NCBI GenBank assembly: GCA_035517775.1 | Contig: DATIYF010000026.1 | Coordinates: forward strand, 5,906-69,905 | DNA from: DATIYF01 sp035517775 | GTDB lineage: Bacteria > Acidobacteriota > Terriglobia > Terriglobales > Acidobacteriaceae | Length of the DNA: 64,000 bases | Reading direction: 5' to 3' | The notes under the pieces: generated by a model | What the model was told of the DNA's origin: nothing | The model's database searches: none | Seen by the model: the letters and a program-made list of their open reading frames with translations, nothing else | Shown: positions 48,488 through 57,086 of the stretch, piece after piece | Layout: each line of letters starts with the position of its first letter | Numbering within the stretch: position 1 is the stretch's first letter | Position numbers and translations under genes: made by a program

Positions 48488-50509
48488 ATGGCCACGTTCA
48501 TTCGAAGAATTTCCTGGGCTGCTTTCTTCTGGCTGGCGCTGTGCGCGGCCGGGCCCGGTCAAACACACCAGCCCGTGCTGGATGTTGCCTCGATGGACAA
48601 GAGCGTGGACCCCTGCGTGGATTTCTACACTTACTCATGTGGCGGCTGGATCAAGAAGAACCCGATTCCGCCCGACCAGATCAGCTGGAGCGTTTCTTCC
48701 AAGCTGGAAGATGAGAACAAGCTGGTTCTGCGCGAGATTCTGGAGCGGGCGGCCAAACCCTCGCCCGGCCGCAGCTCGATAGAGCAGAAGATTGGCGACT
48801 ACTACGCGGCCTGCATGGATGAGAAAGCCATTGACGCCGCCGGCGCGCAGCCGCTGGCAAGCGGGTTGAAGGAGATTGCCGCCTTGCGATCGAAAGATCA
48901 GATGGCGGTAGTGGCGGCCTCTATGACTTACGAGAATGTGATTTTTCGCTTCCGCCCGGACCAGGACTTCAAAGACTCAAGCCAGATGATCGCCGAGGTG
49001 GACCAGGGCGGACTGGGCTTGCCCGACCGCGAATATTACCTGCAGCCCAATTCGAAGATGAGAGCGGTACGCCAGGCCTATGAAGCGCATGTGCGCAAGA
49101 TGTTTGAGCTGATCGGTGACGCCCCGGGGCAGGCCCGGCAGGAAGCGAAGACGGTGTTGCGCATTGAAACGGCGCTGGCCAAAGGCTCTATGCCGCGCGT
49201 GGACCGGCGCGATCCGCAGAAGCTTTACCACAAGATGAGCCGCCCGGAATTCGAGGCGATAGTCCCGAATTTTCAGTGGAATGCATACTTCGCGCATGTG
49301 GGCATGGACGGGCTGCAATCGCTCAATGTGAGGACCCCGGAGTTCTTCAAAGCAATGAACAGAGAGCTGGCGAAAGAGAAGCTGGCGAACTGGAAGTCGT
49401 ATTTGCGCTGGCGCCTGGTGCATGCCGATGCGGAGTTTCTTTCGAAGCCGTTCGTAAATGAGAGCTTCGATTTTTACGGCAGGACGTTGCTCGGCGCCGA
49501 GCAGCTCGAGCCGCGCTGGAAGCGTTGCGTGGACTATGTGGATAACGATCTGGGCGAAGCCCTGGGGCAGGCCTACGTGGAGCGGACCTTCAGCCCGCAG
49601 GCCAAGCAGCGGGCAATGCAGATGGTGAAGCAGATCGAGGGTGCCATGCAGAGCGAGATTGAATCGCTTCCCTGGATGTCAGCCTCAACCAAGCAACAGG
49701 CGGTGGCCAAGCTGCACGCCGTGGCCAACAAGGTGGGATATCCCGACCAGTGGCGCGACTACAGCGCGCTGAACATTTCGCGCGAGGACGAACTGGGCAA
49801 CGTGCTGCGGGCGCGGCAATTCGAGTTTCACCGGCAGCTGGCGAAGATCGGCCAGCCGGTGGACCGGGGCGAGTGGGAGATGACGCCGCCCACGGTGAAT
49901 GCCTACTACGATCCGCAGATGAACGACATCAATTTCCCCGCTGGAATTCTGCAGCCGCCGCTTTTCGACATGGAGTCCGATGACGCTCCCAACTATGGCG
50001 ATACGGGAGCGACGATTGGGCATGAACTGACCCACGGCTTCGATGACGAGGGGCGGCAGTTCGACGGGCGCGGCGACCTGCGCGACTGGTGGACGGCCGA
50101 GGATGCCAAGCGGTTCAAAGAACGCGCCAGCTGCGTAGAAGAGCAGTATTCACAGTACACGTTCGTGGACCACATCAAAGTGAACGGCCAGCTTACACTG
50201 GGCGAGAACGTCGCCGACCTGGGCGGCATATCGCTGGCTTATATGGCCTGGCAGCATCAGGCCAGGGGAGAAAAGCTGGAGCCGATCGAAGGTTTCACTC
50301 CGCAGCAGCGCTTCTTCATTGGCTACGGCCAGGGTTGGTGCTCCACCACCCGTGATGAGACCAAGCGGATGTGGGCCACCATGGACCCGCACTCCCCGGA
50401 TGGGTTGCGGGTGAATGGCGTAGTTTCCAACCTGCCGGAATTTCAGCAGGCCTTTCACTGCAAGGCGGGATCGCCGATGGTGCGCAAGCAACCCTGCCGC
50501 GTGTGGTAG
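48488..50509 (+). CDS. M13-family (neprilysin-like) zinc metallopeptidase
   Basis: A 673-residue exported endopeptidase. Signal peptide SWAAFFWLALCAAG (about 8-21). DPCVDFYTYSCGGWIKKNPIP is the M13 N-terminus. The catalytic domain has VNAYYDPQMNDINFPAGILQPP, the zinc motif HELTH (near residue 515), the third ligand ENVADLGG (near 575), and the disulfide-ending CRVW. Such enzymes cleave peptides in the periplasm or outside. It lies downstream of the winged-helix membrane regulator; the MCE gene converges on it from the other side. Confidence 0.95.
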   Translation: MATFIRRISWAAFFWLALCAAGPGQTHQPVLDVASMDKSVDPCVDFYTYSCGGWIKKNPIPPDQISWSVSSKLEDENKLVLREILERAAKPSPGRSSIEQKIGDYYAACMDEKAIDAAGAQPLASGLKEIAALRSKDQMAVVAASMTYENVIFRFRPDQDFKDSSQMIAEVDQGGLGLPDREYYLQPNSKMRAVRQAYEAHVRKMFELIGDAPGQARQEAKTVLRIETALAKGSMPRVDRRDPQKLYHKMSRPEFEAIVPNFQWNAYFAHVGMDGLQSLNVRTPEFFKAMNRELAKEKLANWKSYLRWRLVHADAEFLSKPFVNESFDFYGRTLLGAEQLEPRWKRCVDYVDNDLGEALGQAYVERTFSPQAKQRAMQMVKQIEGAMQSEIESLPWMSASTKQQAVAKLHAVANKVGYPDQWRDYSALNISREDELGNVLRARQFEFHRQLAKIGQPVDRGEWEMTPPTVNAYYDPQMNDINFPAGILQPPLFDMESDDAPNYGDTGATIGHELTHGFDDEGRQFDGRGDLRDWWTAEDAKRFKERASCVEEQYSQYTFVDHIKVNGQLTLGENVADLGGISLAYMAWQHQARGEKLEPIEGFTPQQRFFIGYGQGWCSTTRDETKRMWATMDPHSPDGLRVNGVVSNLPEFQQAFHCKAGSPMVRKQPCRVW

Positions 50510-50527
50510 AGCTGGCGATGCCCGCTC

Positions 50528-51607
50528 TTAAAATATTTTCATGCGGATGGTCAGATATTTCTTGGGGTCTTCGCGGATGGCCTTGACCAGCTCGCGGCCC
50601 TCCAGAAGCATCTGGTTGGCATTGTTGTAGAGCGCAGGATCCTGCAACAGCTTGCCGAAGGTGCCCTGCCCGGCGGCGAGTTTGTCGCTGAGGTCGGAGA
50701 GTTTGTTGACCGTATTCTGCAGCTTGTTGGCGAATTCCTGGTCTTTGGCAAATTTGCCCAGCGCGCCCTTACCGGCATCGATGTCTTCGGTCAGCTGCTT
50801 GACGTTGGCGATGGTCTGGTTGGCGTTGTTGTAGAGCGTGGGGTCTTTCAAAAGCTTGCCCGCGGTGCCTTTGCCGGCGTTGAGATCGTCAATCAGCGAG
50901 TTGATCTTGTCCACGCTGGCGTTCACCTTGCGGTAGAGCTCGTCATCGGATACCAACTTGCCCAGCGTGCCCTGGCCCTGGGTCACCTGATTGACCAGGC
51001 CCTGAAATTCGTTGACCGTGGCATTCAGCCGGTTGTAGAGCGTGGGATCGTAAATCAGCTTGCCGACCGAGCCGTTGCCGCTTTCCACGAAGGCGATTAT
51101 GCGGTCGAGGCGCTTGATCAGAGCGTCCATGTTCTGCAGAGTGCCCTGGCCGGCGCGCACCATGTCAGAGAAATCGGGCACTTCGCGGCTGGGCAGCACG
51201 TCGCCATCCTCGGCCTGCGGCCCGTTGGCCTGCGAGCTGTCAATATCAATGTAGGTTTCGCCCAGCACGCCGGCGGTGGAGAGCAAGGTCATGGAATTTT
51301 TGCGCAGGCCGAAGCGGAAGCGGGTGTTGACTTTCATCAAGACCAGCACCGGCGTAAGGCGTTTATCGGGATCGGAGACGACCCGAATCTGGGTGACGTT
51401 GCCGATATCCACGCCATCCAGGCGAACGGGCGCGCCTACGCGCAGGCCGCTGGCGTTATCGAAATAAGATTTCAGAATGATTTTCTTGCTGAAGAAGCCG
51501 CCGGTCTCATTCATGAGGAAGATCAGGATGGCAAGCGTAATGCTGGCCACGACCACGGTCAGCCCGACCTTCAGTTGAGACCACTTCAACTGCTTCTGGC
51601 TAGGCAC
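50528..51607 (-). CDS. MCE/MlaD-family protein with five exact 34-residue repeats
   Basis: A 359-residue substrate-binding protein for lipid transport. One N-terminal membrane helix (VGLTVVVASITLAILIFLM), then an MCE domain (YFDNASGLRVGAPVRLDGVD to ETYIDID, about 45-130). The rest, about 185-345, consists of repeats starting at GNGSVGKL, GQGTLGKL, GKGTAGKL, GKGALGKF and GQGTFGKL, each 34 residues after the previous. They are probably helical and may form a tube or spacer as in long MCE proteins. GTG 51607 is chosen since GGGAGAAG precedes it; TTG 51619 would skip this. No MlaE/MlaF genes are adjacent. Confidence 0.88.
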   Translation of the reverse strand: MPSQKQLKWSQLKVGLTVVVASITLAILIFLMNETGGFFSKKIILKSYFDNASGLRVGAPVRLDGVDIGNVTQIRVVSDPDKRLTPVLVLMKVNTRFRFGLRKNSMTLLSTAGVLGETYIDIDSSQANGPQAEDGDVLPSREVPDFSDMVRAGQGTLQNMDALIKRLDRIIAFVESGNGSVGKLIYDPTLYNRLNATVNEFQGLVNQVTQGQGTLGKLVSDDELYRKVNASVDKINSLIDDLNAGKGTAGKLLKDPTLYNNANQTIANVKQLTEDIDAGKGALGKFAKDQEFANKLQNTVNKLSDLSDKLAAGQGTFGKLLQDPALYNNANQMLLEGRELVKAIREDPKKYLTIRMKIF

Positions 51608-51704
51608 GTCTTCTCCCAAGCGACATCATCAAACCGCAGCCTTGCATCGTGGAGCGCGATGACCCGAGAGCTCAAGGAATCATAACAGAGGGTCAGGCCG
51701 GCGT

Positions 51705-54125
51705 TCACAGCGCAACCTCGCGCGAGCGCACAGCGCCGGCCAGCAAAAGCGCGGCCAGGTAGGCCGCGCCCCCGCACGCCAGCGTGACGTTGAGACCAAA
51801 CTGAATGGCAATCACAATGGCCAGCACCGACCCGAGCACGCTGGAGGCAGCGTTCATGGCCCAGGCCCACTCCACGGCGTTACTTTCCGGCTTTCGCTGG
51901 CTCAGCCCGGAAAACTCAGGTGCGGGAAGGCTGGCCAGCGCCCGCAAGCCGGTGGGGAAAGGCATGCCCATGGCGAAGCCCAAGGGAACCAGCAGGGCTC
52001 CGCTGACGAGCAACTTTGCCGCGAAGGGCAACCCCATAAGAGCGTTCAGCAACGCGGGCAGAACGAATACATAAAGCAGAAGCGCGGCGATGATCAACAG
52101 CAGGGGCAGACGAGGGCTGCCTTTTTCGCCCAGCCATGCGCGCGAAGCCAGGCTACCCGCGCCGCTCGAAAGCAGCAGCAGAAAGACCACGACCGTCAAG
52201 GCGTAGGTGGGATGCCCCAGAAACAGTACAAAGCGCTGGATGAACGCAATCTCAACGATGATGTAGCCGAGCCCCACTGCGATGAAATAAAGCAGGGAGC
52301 GGGCGCGTTTGTGAGCTCCGCCGGCGCCCACTGCCAGAGGCAGAATCAGGAAAGCGAGTACGGCGGCAAGGGAGATAATCAACACCATCCCCAGAACGGC
52401 TACGCCCAAATTCACTTTCCAGTCAATTCCCTCTTCTTCCAATCCGCCGAGGTGAAGAAATTGGCCGAGCTTAAGAGTGAAAAAGAAGAAAGGAGAGTCG
52501 TCATCCACCGGGGCGACGTTATAGGCATAGGAGCGGGCGAAGGCATAGGGATCATTGCTGGCAATCAGCGCCGAGAAGGGATTGTTGCCGGGAGCCGAGG
52601 GCAGATACAGAGCGTCCAGCTCCGGATATTGGCCCAGGTGGCGGCGGACCGCGGCCTCTTCCTCGCCGGTGAAGGCGCTCTTTTTGGCCAGCACCACGAC
52701 GGGGATGCCGTCTTCATCCAGGTCGCCTTCAGAAACCACGATGAAGTTTTTGGCCGGGTTGCGGACGCCGAGCCGGTGCAGAGCCTCCAGGGCGACGGAG
52801 ACCACGCGCAGCGCTTCGCGGGGCCGCTGGAACTCCCAGCGGGTAATGGCGATCATTCCATCGGGCTTCAGGTGGTCGAAATATTCTTCAAAGGCCTCGA
52901 TGGTATAGAGGCTGTTCTCGCTGAGGGCAAAAGCGCCCGCCGCAGTCGAAGCCCAGGTATCCACCAGCGTCATCTGCACCACGTCGTACTTCTGCCGGGC
53001 ATTGCGCACGAAGGAGCGGCCATCGGTGACGTGGATGTGCACTTCGGGGCGCTGATAAAGATGATAGGAATAATCGGCATAGCGCCCGCGCATGATGGTG
53101 TTGGCGATGATGGGATTGATTTCGATGCCGGTGACGTTGGGGCTGCCGTTCGCCACGGCGCGGAGCACGTCCACGCCGCCGCCGGGGCCGATAATGGCGT
53201 AGTCTCCGTGCGGCCGCAGCACGTTGGCCAGGGCGGGAGGCGCCGACATCAGGTTGTGCTCCCACACCGTGCCACGCCATTGGTGCGGATCGGCGTTCAT
53301 GATGTAGGTGGAGGCGTCGGCGTCAATCACCACGGCCTTCGCGCCTCCCTGGCGGTCCACCTCCACGCGCGAAATGGCGTTCCAGCGGGCGAACTCCACC
53401 CAGGAAGGATCACGGAATTCGCCTTTGGCATAAATCACGTCGGCGAGCTTGCCGGAGTGGTTCAGCCCGATCAGCAGCAAGAAAATGCCGAGCAGCCCGA
53501 GGCCAAGCCGGCGCGGCAGGGACCCGCCCGCCCAGACCGCCCCCGCCGCGGCCGCCGCCACCGCCGAAAACAGAATGGCATTCGGCCCGCCGAGAAAGTT
53601 GAGCAGAGGCACGACCGCCAGACAGGCGAGAGCGCCACCGGTCAGATCTGCGCCATAGAGGCGGGGAATCTGCCTGGCCTCGCGGGCGAAGATTACGGAA
53701 AACTGCAGCCCGGTGAGAAAGAAGGGAACCGCCGAAGCTACATACATGGCCGTGAGCCGCAGGAAGTTGGCTCGCGAAAGCTCCAGCGAGACGGGAACGT
53801 GGAGCACAACTTCGAGCGCCAGGGGAATCGAGATGGCATTTAGCAGGCAAAGATAGGCGGCGAGGGCACGCGTCCCAAGCCGCGCCAGCCGGCGCTTCCA
53901 CAGATAAGCAAAAACTCCGCCCGCGCCCAGGCCAAGCAAGGCGATGGAAATGGCGAGAAAGGCGAAGTGATAGAAGAGCACGACCGAGAACAGCCGGGTG
54001 AGGGCCAGCTCCAGCAGCAACGCGGAGAAACTGTTCAGAGCGATGCCGGCGAGCATGGTTCGCTGCCAGAGCGAATCCTTGACTGGAAGCGGCACTGCGG
54101 GGGCGGCGACGGTCATCTGGGCCAT
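51705..54125 (-). CDS. Membrane protein with spermidine-synthase-like domain
   Basis: An 806-residue fusion. The first about 230 residues hold seven or so helices (for example LLLELALTRLFSVVLFYHFAF), followed by a Rossmann methyltransferase/spermidine-synthase-like domain with YAIIGPGGGVDVLRAVANG (about 310-328), IEINP and QMTLVDTWASTAAGAFALS. The C-terminal third again has about seven helices. The class is called fused MFS/spermidine synthase in annotations, but polyamine activity has rarely been shown. The aminopropyltransferase catalytic Asp pattern is not obvious. It lies 97 bases before the MCE gene on the same strand. ATG 54125 is straightforward. Confidence 0.75.
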   Translation of the reverse strand: MAQMTVAAPAVPLPVKDSLWQRTMLAGIALNSFSALLLELALTRLFSVVLFYHFAFLAISIALLGLGAGGVFAYLWKRRLARLGTRALAAYLCLLNAISIPLALEVVLHVPVSLELSRANFLRLTAMYVASAVPFFLTGLQFSVIFAREARQIPRLYGADLTGGALACLAVVPLLNFLGGPNAILFSAVAAAAAGAVWAGGSLPRRLGLGLLGIFLLLIGLNHSGKLADVIYAKGEFRDPSWVEFARWNAISRVEVDRQGGAKAVVIDADASTYIMNADPHQWRGTVWEHNLMSAPPALANVLRPHGDYAIIGPGGGVDVLRAVANGSPNVTGIEINPIIANTIMRGRYADYSYHLYQRPEVHIHVTDGRSFVRNARQKYDVVQMTLVDTWASTAAGAFALSENSLYTIEAFEEYFDHLKPDGMIAITRWEFQRPREALRVVSVALEALHRLGVRNPAKNFIVVSEGDLDEDGIPVVVLAKKSAFTGEEEAAVRRHLGQYPELDALYLPSAPGNNPFSALIASNDPYAFARSYAYNVAPVDDDSPFFFFTLKLGQFLHLGGLEEEGIDWKVNLGVAVLGMVLIISLAAVLAFLILPLAVGAGGAHKRARSLLYFIAVGLGYIIVEIAFIQRFVLFLGHPTYALTVVVFLLLLSSGAGSLASRAWLGEKGSPRLPLLLIIAALLLYVFVLPALLNALMGLPFAAKLLVSGALLVPLGFAMGMPFPTGLRALASLPAPEFSGLSQRKPESNAVEWAWAMNAASSVLGSVLAIVIAIQFGLNVTLACGGAAYLAALLLAGAVRSREVAL

Positions 54126-54276
54126 GGGCGTGTGAGATGCGAGTGCGACAGTCTAACAGAGGAATCTCAGTTTCTCTTTTCCCATTCGCAGGCTCGCCGC
54201 CTACGACAATAAATGCCTGCTGACCGGGAACGTTCGCTCAAGCCTCAGAATCGAAGCACGGTTGAGGGAGAGAACC

Positions 54277-54723
54277 ATGCGAGCGCCATTTCTGCTGGGC
54301 CGCCTGCTCTTTGGCGGATATTTCCTGTACAACGGCATTCACCATTTCCGGCAGAGGCGCGAACTGGCCGGTTACGCCGCTTCGAAGAAGGTGCCCGCGC
54401 CAGACACCGCGGTCGAGATCACCGGGGCGTTGCTGGTGGCAGGCGGCGCGAGCATTTTATTGGGGGTGAAGCCGAAACTTGGCACGCTTGCGATTATGGG
54501 ATTTCTGGGGACGGTTTCTCCCATCATGCACGATTTCTGGACACATGCAGACCCGGAAGAGCGCACGCACGAGATGATCAACTTCACCAAGAACATGGCT
54601 TTGCTGGGCGGCGCCCTGGCGCTGATGGGAGTGGAAGAGCCCTGGCCGGCGAGCGTGCCTATCGCTCAGCCCAACCCGGCGAAAGGCGCGATCAAATCTC
54701 TCGAGAACAAGGCCGCAGCCTAA
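54277..54723 (+). CDS. DoxX-family membrane protein
   Basis: A 148-residue protein with four helices (LLGRLLFGGYFLYNGIHHF, AVEITGALLVAGGASILLG, LAIMGFLGTVSPIMHDFW and the segment around MALLGGALALMG). FLYNGIHHF and YAASKKVPAP are typical of DoxX/SURF4-like proteins, whose functions range from terminal oxidase subunits to detoxification. ATG 54277 follows GGGAGAGAA; the frame to 54262 is less likely. The kaiC gene begins 190 bases further on, and its promoter lies after this gene. Confidence 0.78.
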   Translation: MRAPFLLGRLLFGGYFLYNGIHHFRQRRELAGYAASKKVPAPDTAVEITGALLVAGGASILLGVKPKLGTLAIMGFLGTVSPIMHDFWTHADPEERTHEMINFTKNMALLGGALALMGVEEPWPASVPIAQPNPAKGAIKSLENKAAA

Positions 54724-54834
54724 GCCAAATTCCGCCCGGAACTGATTTTTGCCCGCCGCCAAATCTACGGCTGGGGCGTCTTCGCTTTACCCTTCTTTAC
54801 AAGGCCGGATGGCGTCTTTTGGCGCACGTTGCCT

Positions 54835-54840
54835 TATAAT
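54835..54840 (+). promoter_or_regulatory. -10 box upstream of kaiC
   Basis: A perfect TATAAT; no good -35 at the right distance. Start of transcription would be near 54847, giving a leader of about 70 bases before ATG 54916. It rules out the in-frame TTG at 54829 as the start. Confidence 0.45.
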
Positions 54841-54915
54841 GCCCGCACTATACTGTGGCCAGTCTTGGCATCCACCAGGGCCGGACACTCCAAAGTCAGA
54901 CTGCAGCAATTATCC

Positions 54916-56712
54916 ATGCGTAAATTGAGCCAGGTTGCGGCAAATAGCGGCTTGCCCAAGGCCCCCACTGGCATCCAGGGGCTGGACGAGGTCACGGGCG
55001 GGGGCTTGCCGCGCGGCCGGCCGACCCTGGTATGCGGCAGCGCCGGCTGCGGCAAGACCCTGTTGGCCATGGAATTCATTGCGCGCGGGGCCATGCAGTA
55101 TGGCGAGCCCGGCGTCTTCATGGCCTTCGAAGAGAACACCTCCGAGCTCACGCAAAACGTCCGCTCCCTGGGCTTCGATCTTGACCAACTGGTAAGAGAG
55201 AGAAAATTGGTGCTCGAGTTCGTGCGCGTGGAGCGCAACGAAATCGAAGAAACCGGCGACTACGACCTGGAAGGGCTTTTCATCCGCCTGGGCGCGGCCA
55301 TTGACAGCATCGGCGCCAAGCGGGTGGTGCTGGATACCATCGAGACGCTGTTTTCCGGCCTGCAAAACGAGGGCATCCTGCGCGCCGAGCTGCGCCGCCT
55401 GTTCCGCTGGCTGAAAGATAAGGGCGTGAGCGCGGTGATCACCGGCGAACGCGGCGACGGCACCCTGACCCGGCGCGGCCTGGAAGAATACGTCTCCGAT
55501 TGCGTGATTCTGCTCGACCACCGGGTGACCGACCAGGTTTCCACCCGGCGGCTGCGCATCGTGAAGTACCGCGGCACCGCGCACGGCACCAACGAATATC
55601 CGTTCCTGATTGACGAAAAAGGCTTCAGCGTTCTGCCCGTGACCTCGCTCAGCCTGCAGCACAAGGTCAGCGAAGAGCGCATTTCCAGCGGGATCCCCCG
55701 GCTCGATACCATGCTCGGCGGCGAGGGCTTTTACCGCGGCAGCACCATTCTGGTCTCCGGTACGGCGGGCACGGGCAAGACCAGCATGGCCGCGCATTTC
55801 GCCAAATCGGTCTGCGAGGGCGGAGGGCGCTGCCTCTACCTCTCGTTTGAAGAATCACCCGGACAACTCATCCGCAACATGCGCTCCATCGGACTGGACC
55901 TGGAGAAGTGGGCCAAAAACAAGCGGCTGGTATTTCATTCCAGCCGGGCCACGGCCTTCGGGCTGGAGATGCACCTGGTGGCCATTCATAAGCTGGTGCA
56001 GGATTTGCGGCCGGACGTCGTCATCCTTGATCCCATCGGCACCCTGATCCAGGCGGGCAGTCTGCGCGACGCCACCGCCATGGCCATCCGGCTCATGGAT
56101 TTTTTGAAACTGAACGGCATCACCACCTTCCTGACCAACTTGACCAGCGGCGGCGAGAACACTGAGCGCACGCAGGCTGATATTTCCTCTCTGGTGGATA
56201 CCTGGCTGCTGCTGCGCGATGTTGAGTTGAATGGCGAGCGCAACCGGGCGATGTATGTGCTCAAGTCCCGGGGCATGGCGCACTCCAATCAACTTCGCGA
56301 GTTCCTTCTGACCCGTGACGGGATGAACTTGCTGGATGTGTACGTCGGTCCGGAGGGCGTGTTGACTGGCTCCTCCCGCCTGTCGCAGGAAGCGCGCGAG
56401 AAAGCCGCCGCGCTGGCGCGCCGCCAGGAAAGCGAACGCAGGCAAAGAGAGGTGCAGCGCAAGCGGGATGCGCTGGAGGCGCGCATTTTTGCCCTGCGCA
56501 AGGAATTTGAAGCTGAGGAAATGGAGACGGGAGTGCTCTCTACCGAGGAGGCATCGCGCGAGGAAACGCTAACAGAAGATCGCCTGGCGATGGCCGCAAG
56601 CCGCAAGGCGGACAGGGGCAACGGCAAAAGCAACGGAGCTGCCCGCGCAAGGAGGCTGACGAGGATTCGCGATGAAAAAACCAGCAAAGCAGACGAAGAA
56701 AGAGCCTCTTAG
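54916..56712 (+). CDS. kaiC: KaiC-family two-domain ATPase
   Basis: A 598-residue RecA-like double ATPase. CI has Walker A GSAGCGKT (41-48), the catalytic pair in MAFEENT (E72-E73) and Walker B VVLDTIET. CII has GTAGTGKT (282-289), FEESPG (E312-E313) and VVILDPIGT. The position of the cyanobacterial phosphorylation pair (Ser431/Thr432) aligns with S424-S425 in ADISSLVDTW, so it has Ser-Ser. The tail (about 485-598) is a charged coiled coil, longer than in Synechococcus KaiC (519 residues). No KaiA gene is present. It overlaps kaiB by 41 bases. Likely role: an ATP-driven timing or energy sensor feeding the kinase two genes on (inference). Confidence 0.88.
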   Translation: MRKLSQVAANSGLPKAPTGIQGLDEVTGGGLPRGRPTLVCGSAGCGKTLLAMEFIARGAMQYGEPGVFMAFEENTSELTQNVRSLGFDLDQLVRERKLVLEFVRVERNEIEETGDYDLEGLFIRLGAAIDSIGAKRVVLDTIETLFSGLQNEGILRAELRRLFRWLKDKGVSAVITGERGDGTLTRRGLEEYVSDCVILLDHRVTDQVSTRRLRIVKYRGTAHGTNEYPFLIDEKGFSVLPVTSLSLQHKVSEERISSGIPRLDTMLGGEGFYRGSTILVSGTAGTGKTSMAAHFAKSVCEGGGRCLYLSFEESPGQLIRNMRSIGLDLEKWAKNKRLVFHSSRATAFGLEMHLVAIHKLVQDLRPDVVILDPIGTLIQAGSLRDATAMAIRLMDFLKLNGITTFLTNLTSGGENTERTQADISSLVDTWLLLRDVELNGERNRAMYVLKSRGMAHSNQLREFLLTRDGMNLLDVYVGPEGVLTGSSRLSQEAREKAAALARRQESERRQREVQRKRDALEARIFALRKEFEAEEMETGVLSTEEASREETLTEDRLAMAASRKADRGNGKSNGAARARRLTRIRDEKTSKADEERAS

Positions 56713-57034
56713 CCTGCACGAGTTGGCTATGCAAAAGCCGCAGGGCGGACAGGGAACCGCAGTGTGGGAACTGCGGTTGTACGTGGCCGGGCAGACGCCG
56801 CGCTCGCTCACCGCATTCGCCAACCTCAAGCGCATATGCGATGAGCACCTGGCCGGCCGCTATCATATCGAGGTGGTGGACCTGATCGAGCATCCGCAAC
56901 TGGCGGCTGGCGACCAGATTCTGGCCATTCCTACTCTGGTGCGCAAGCTGCCGGAGCCGATCCGCAAGATCGTGGGCGACCTTCGCGATACCGAGCGCGC
57001 CCTGGTCGGTCTGCAGTTGCGCCCGGCTTCGTGA
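56672..57034 (+). CDS. kaiB: KaiB-family protein
   Basis: A 120-residue thioredoxin-like clock protein. After a basic N-terminal extension of about 30 residues (MKKPAKQTKKEPLSLHEL), the KaiB fold is complete: WELRLYVAGQTPRSLTAFANLKRI, HIEVVDLIEHPQLAAGDQIL, AIPTLVRKLPEPIRKIVGDL and RDTERALVGLQL. In cyanobacteria, KaiB switches fold and binds the CI ring at night; the residues around the cis-Pro (AIPTL) are kept. ATG 56672 has GAGGA 7 bases before it. It overlaps kaiC and is 52 bases before the histidine kinase gene, so a tight operon. Confidence 0.92.
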   Translation: MKKPAKQTKKEPLSLHELAMQKPQGGQGTAVWELRLYVAGQTPRSLTAFANLKRICDEHLAGRYHIEVVDLIEHPQLAAGDQILAIPTLVRKLPEPIRKIVGDLRDTERALVGLQLRPAS

Positions 57035-57086
57035 CGCCCGCTAGCGGCGATGGTGAAGCAAGTCAAGCCGCAGGAAGAAGTTTGAC

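Noticed and set aside
52212..53843. 543-residue open frame antisense to the spermidine-synthase-like gene
   Set aside because: No recognisable domain, strongly biased His/Gln/Arg composition, and the minus-strand gene is well supported.
51705..54125. Functional link between the spermidine-synthase-like protein and the spermidine-dehydrogenase-like pair
   Set aside because: They are 45 kb apart, and polyamine activity is unproven for either; proximity gives no support.
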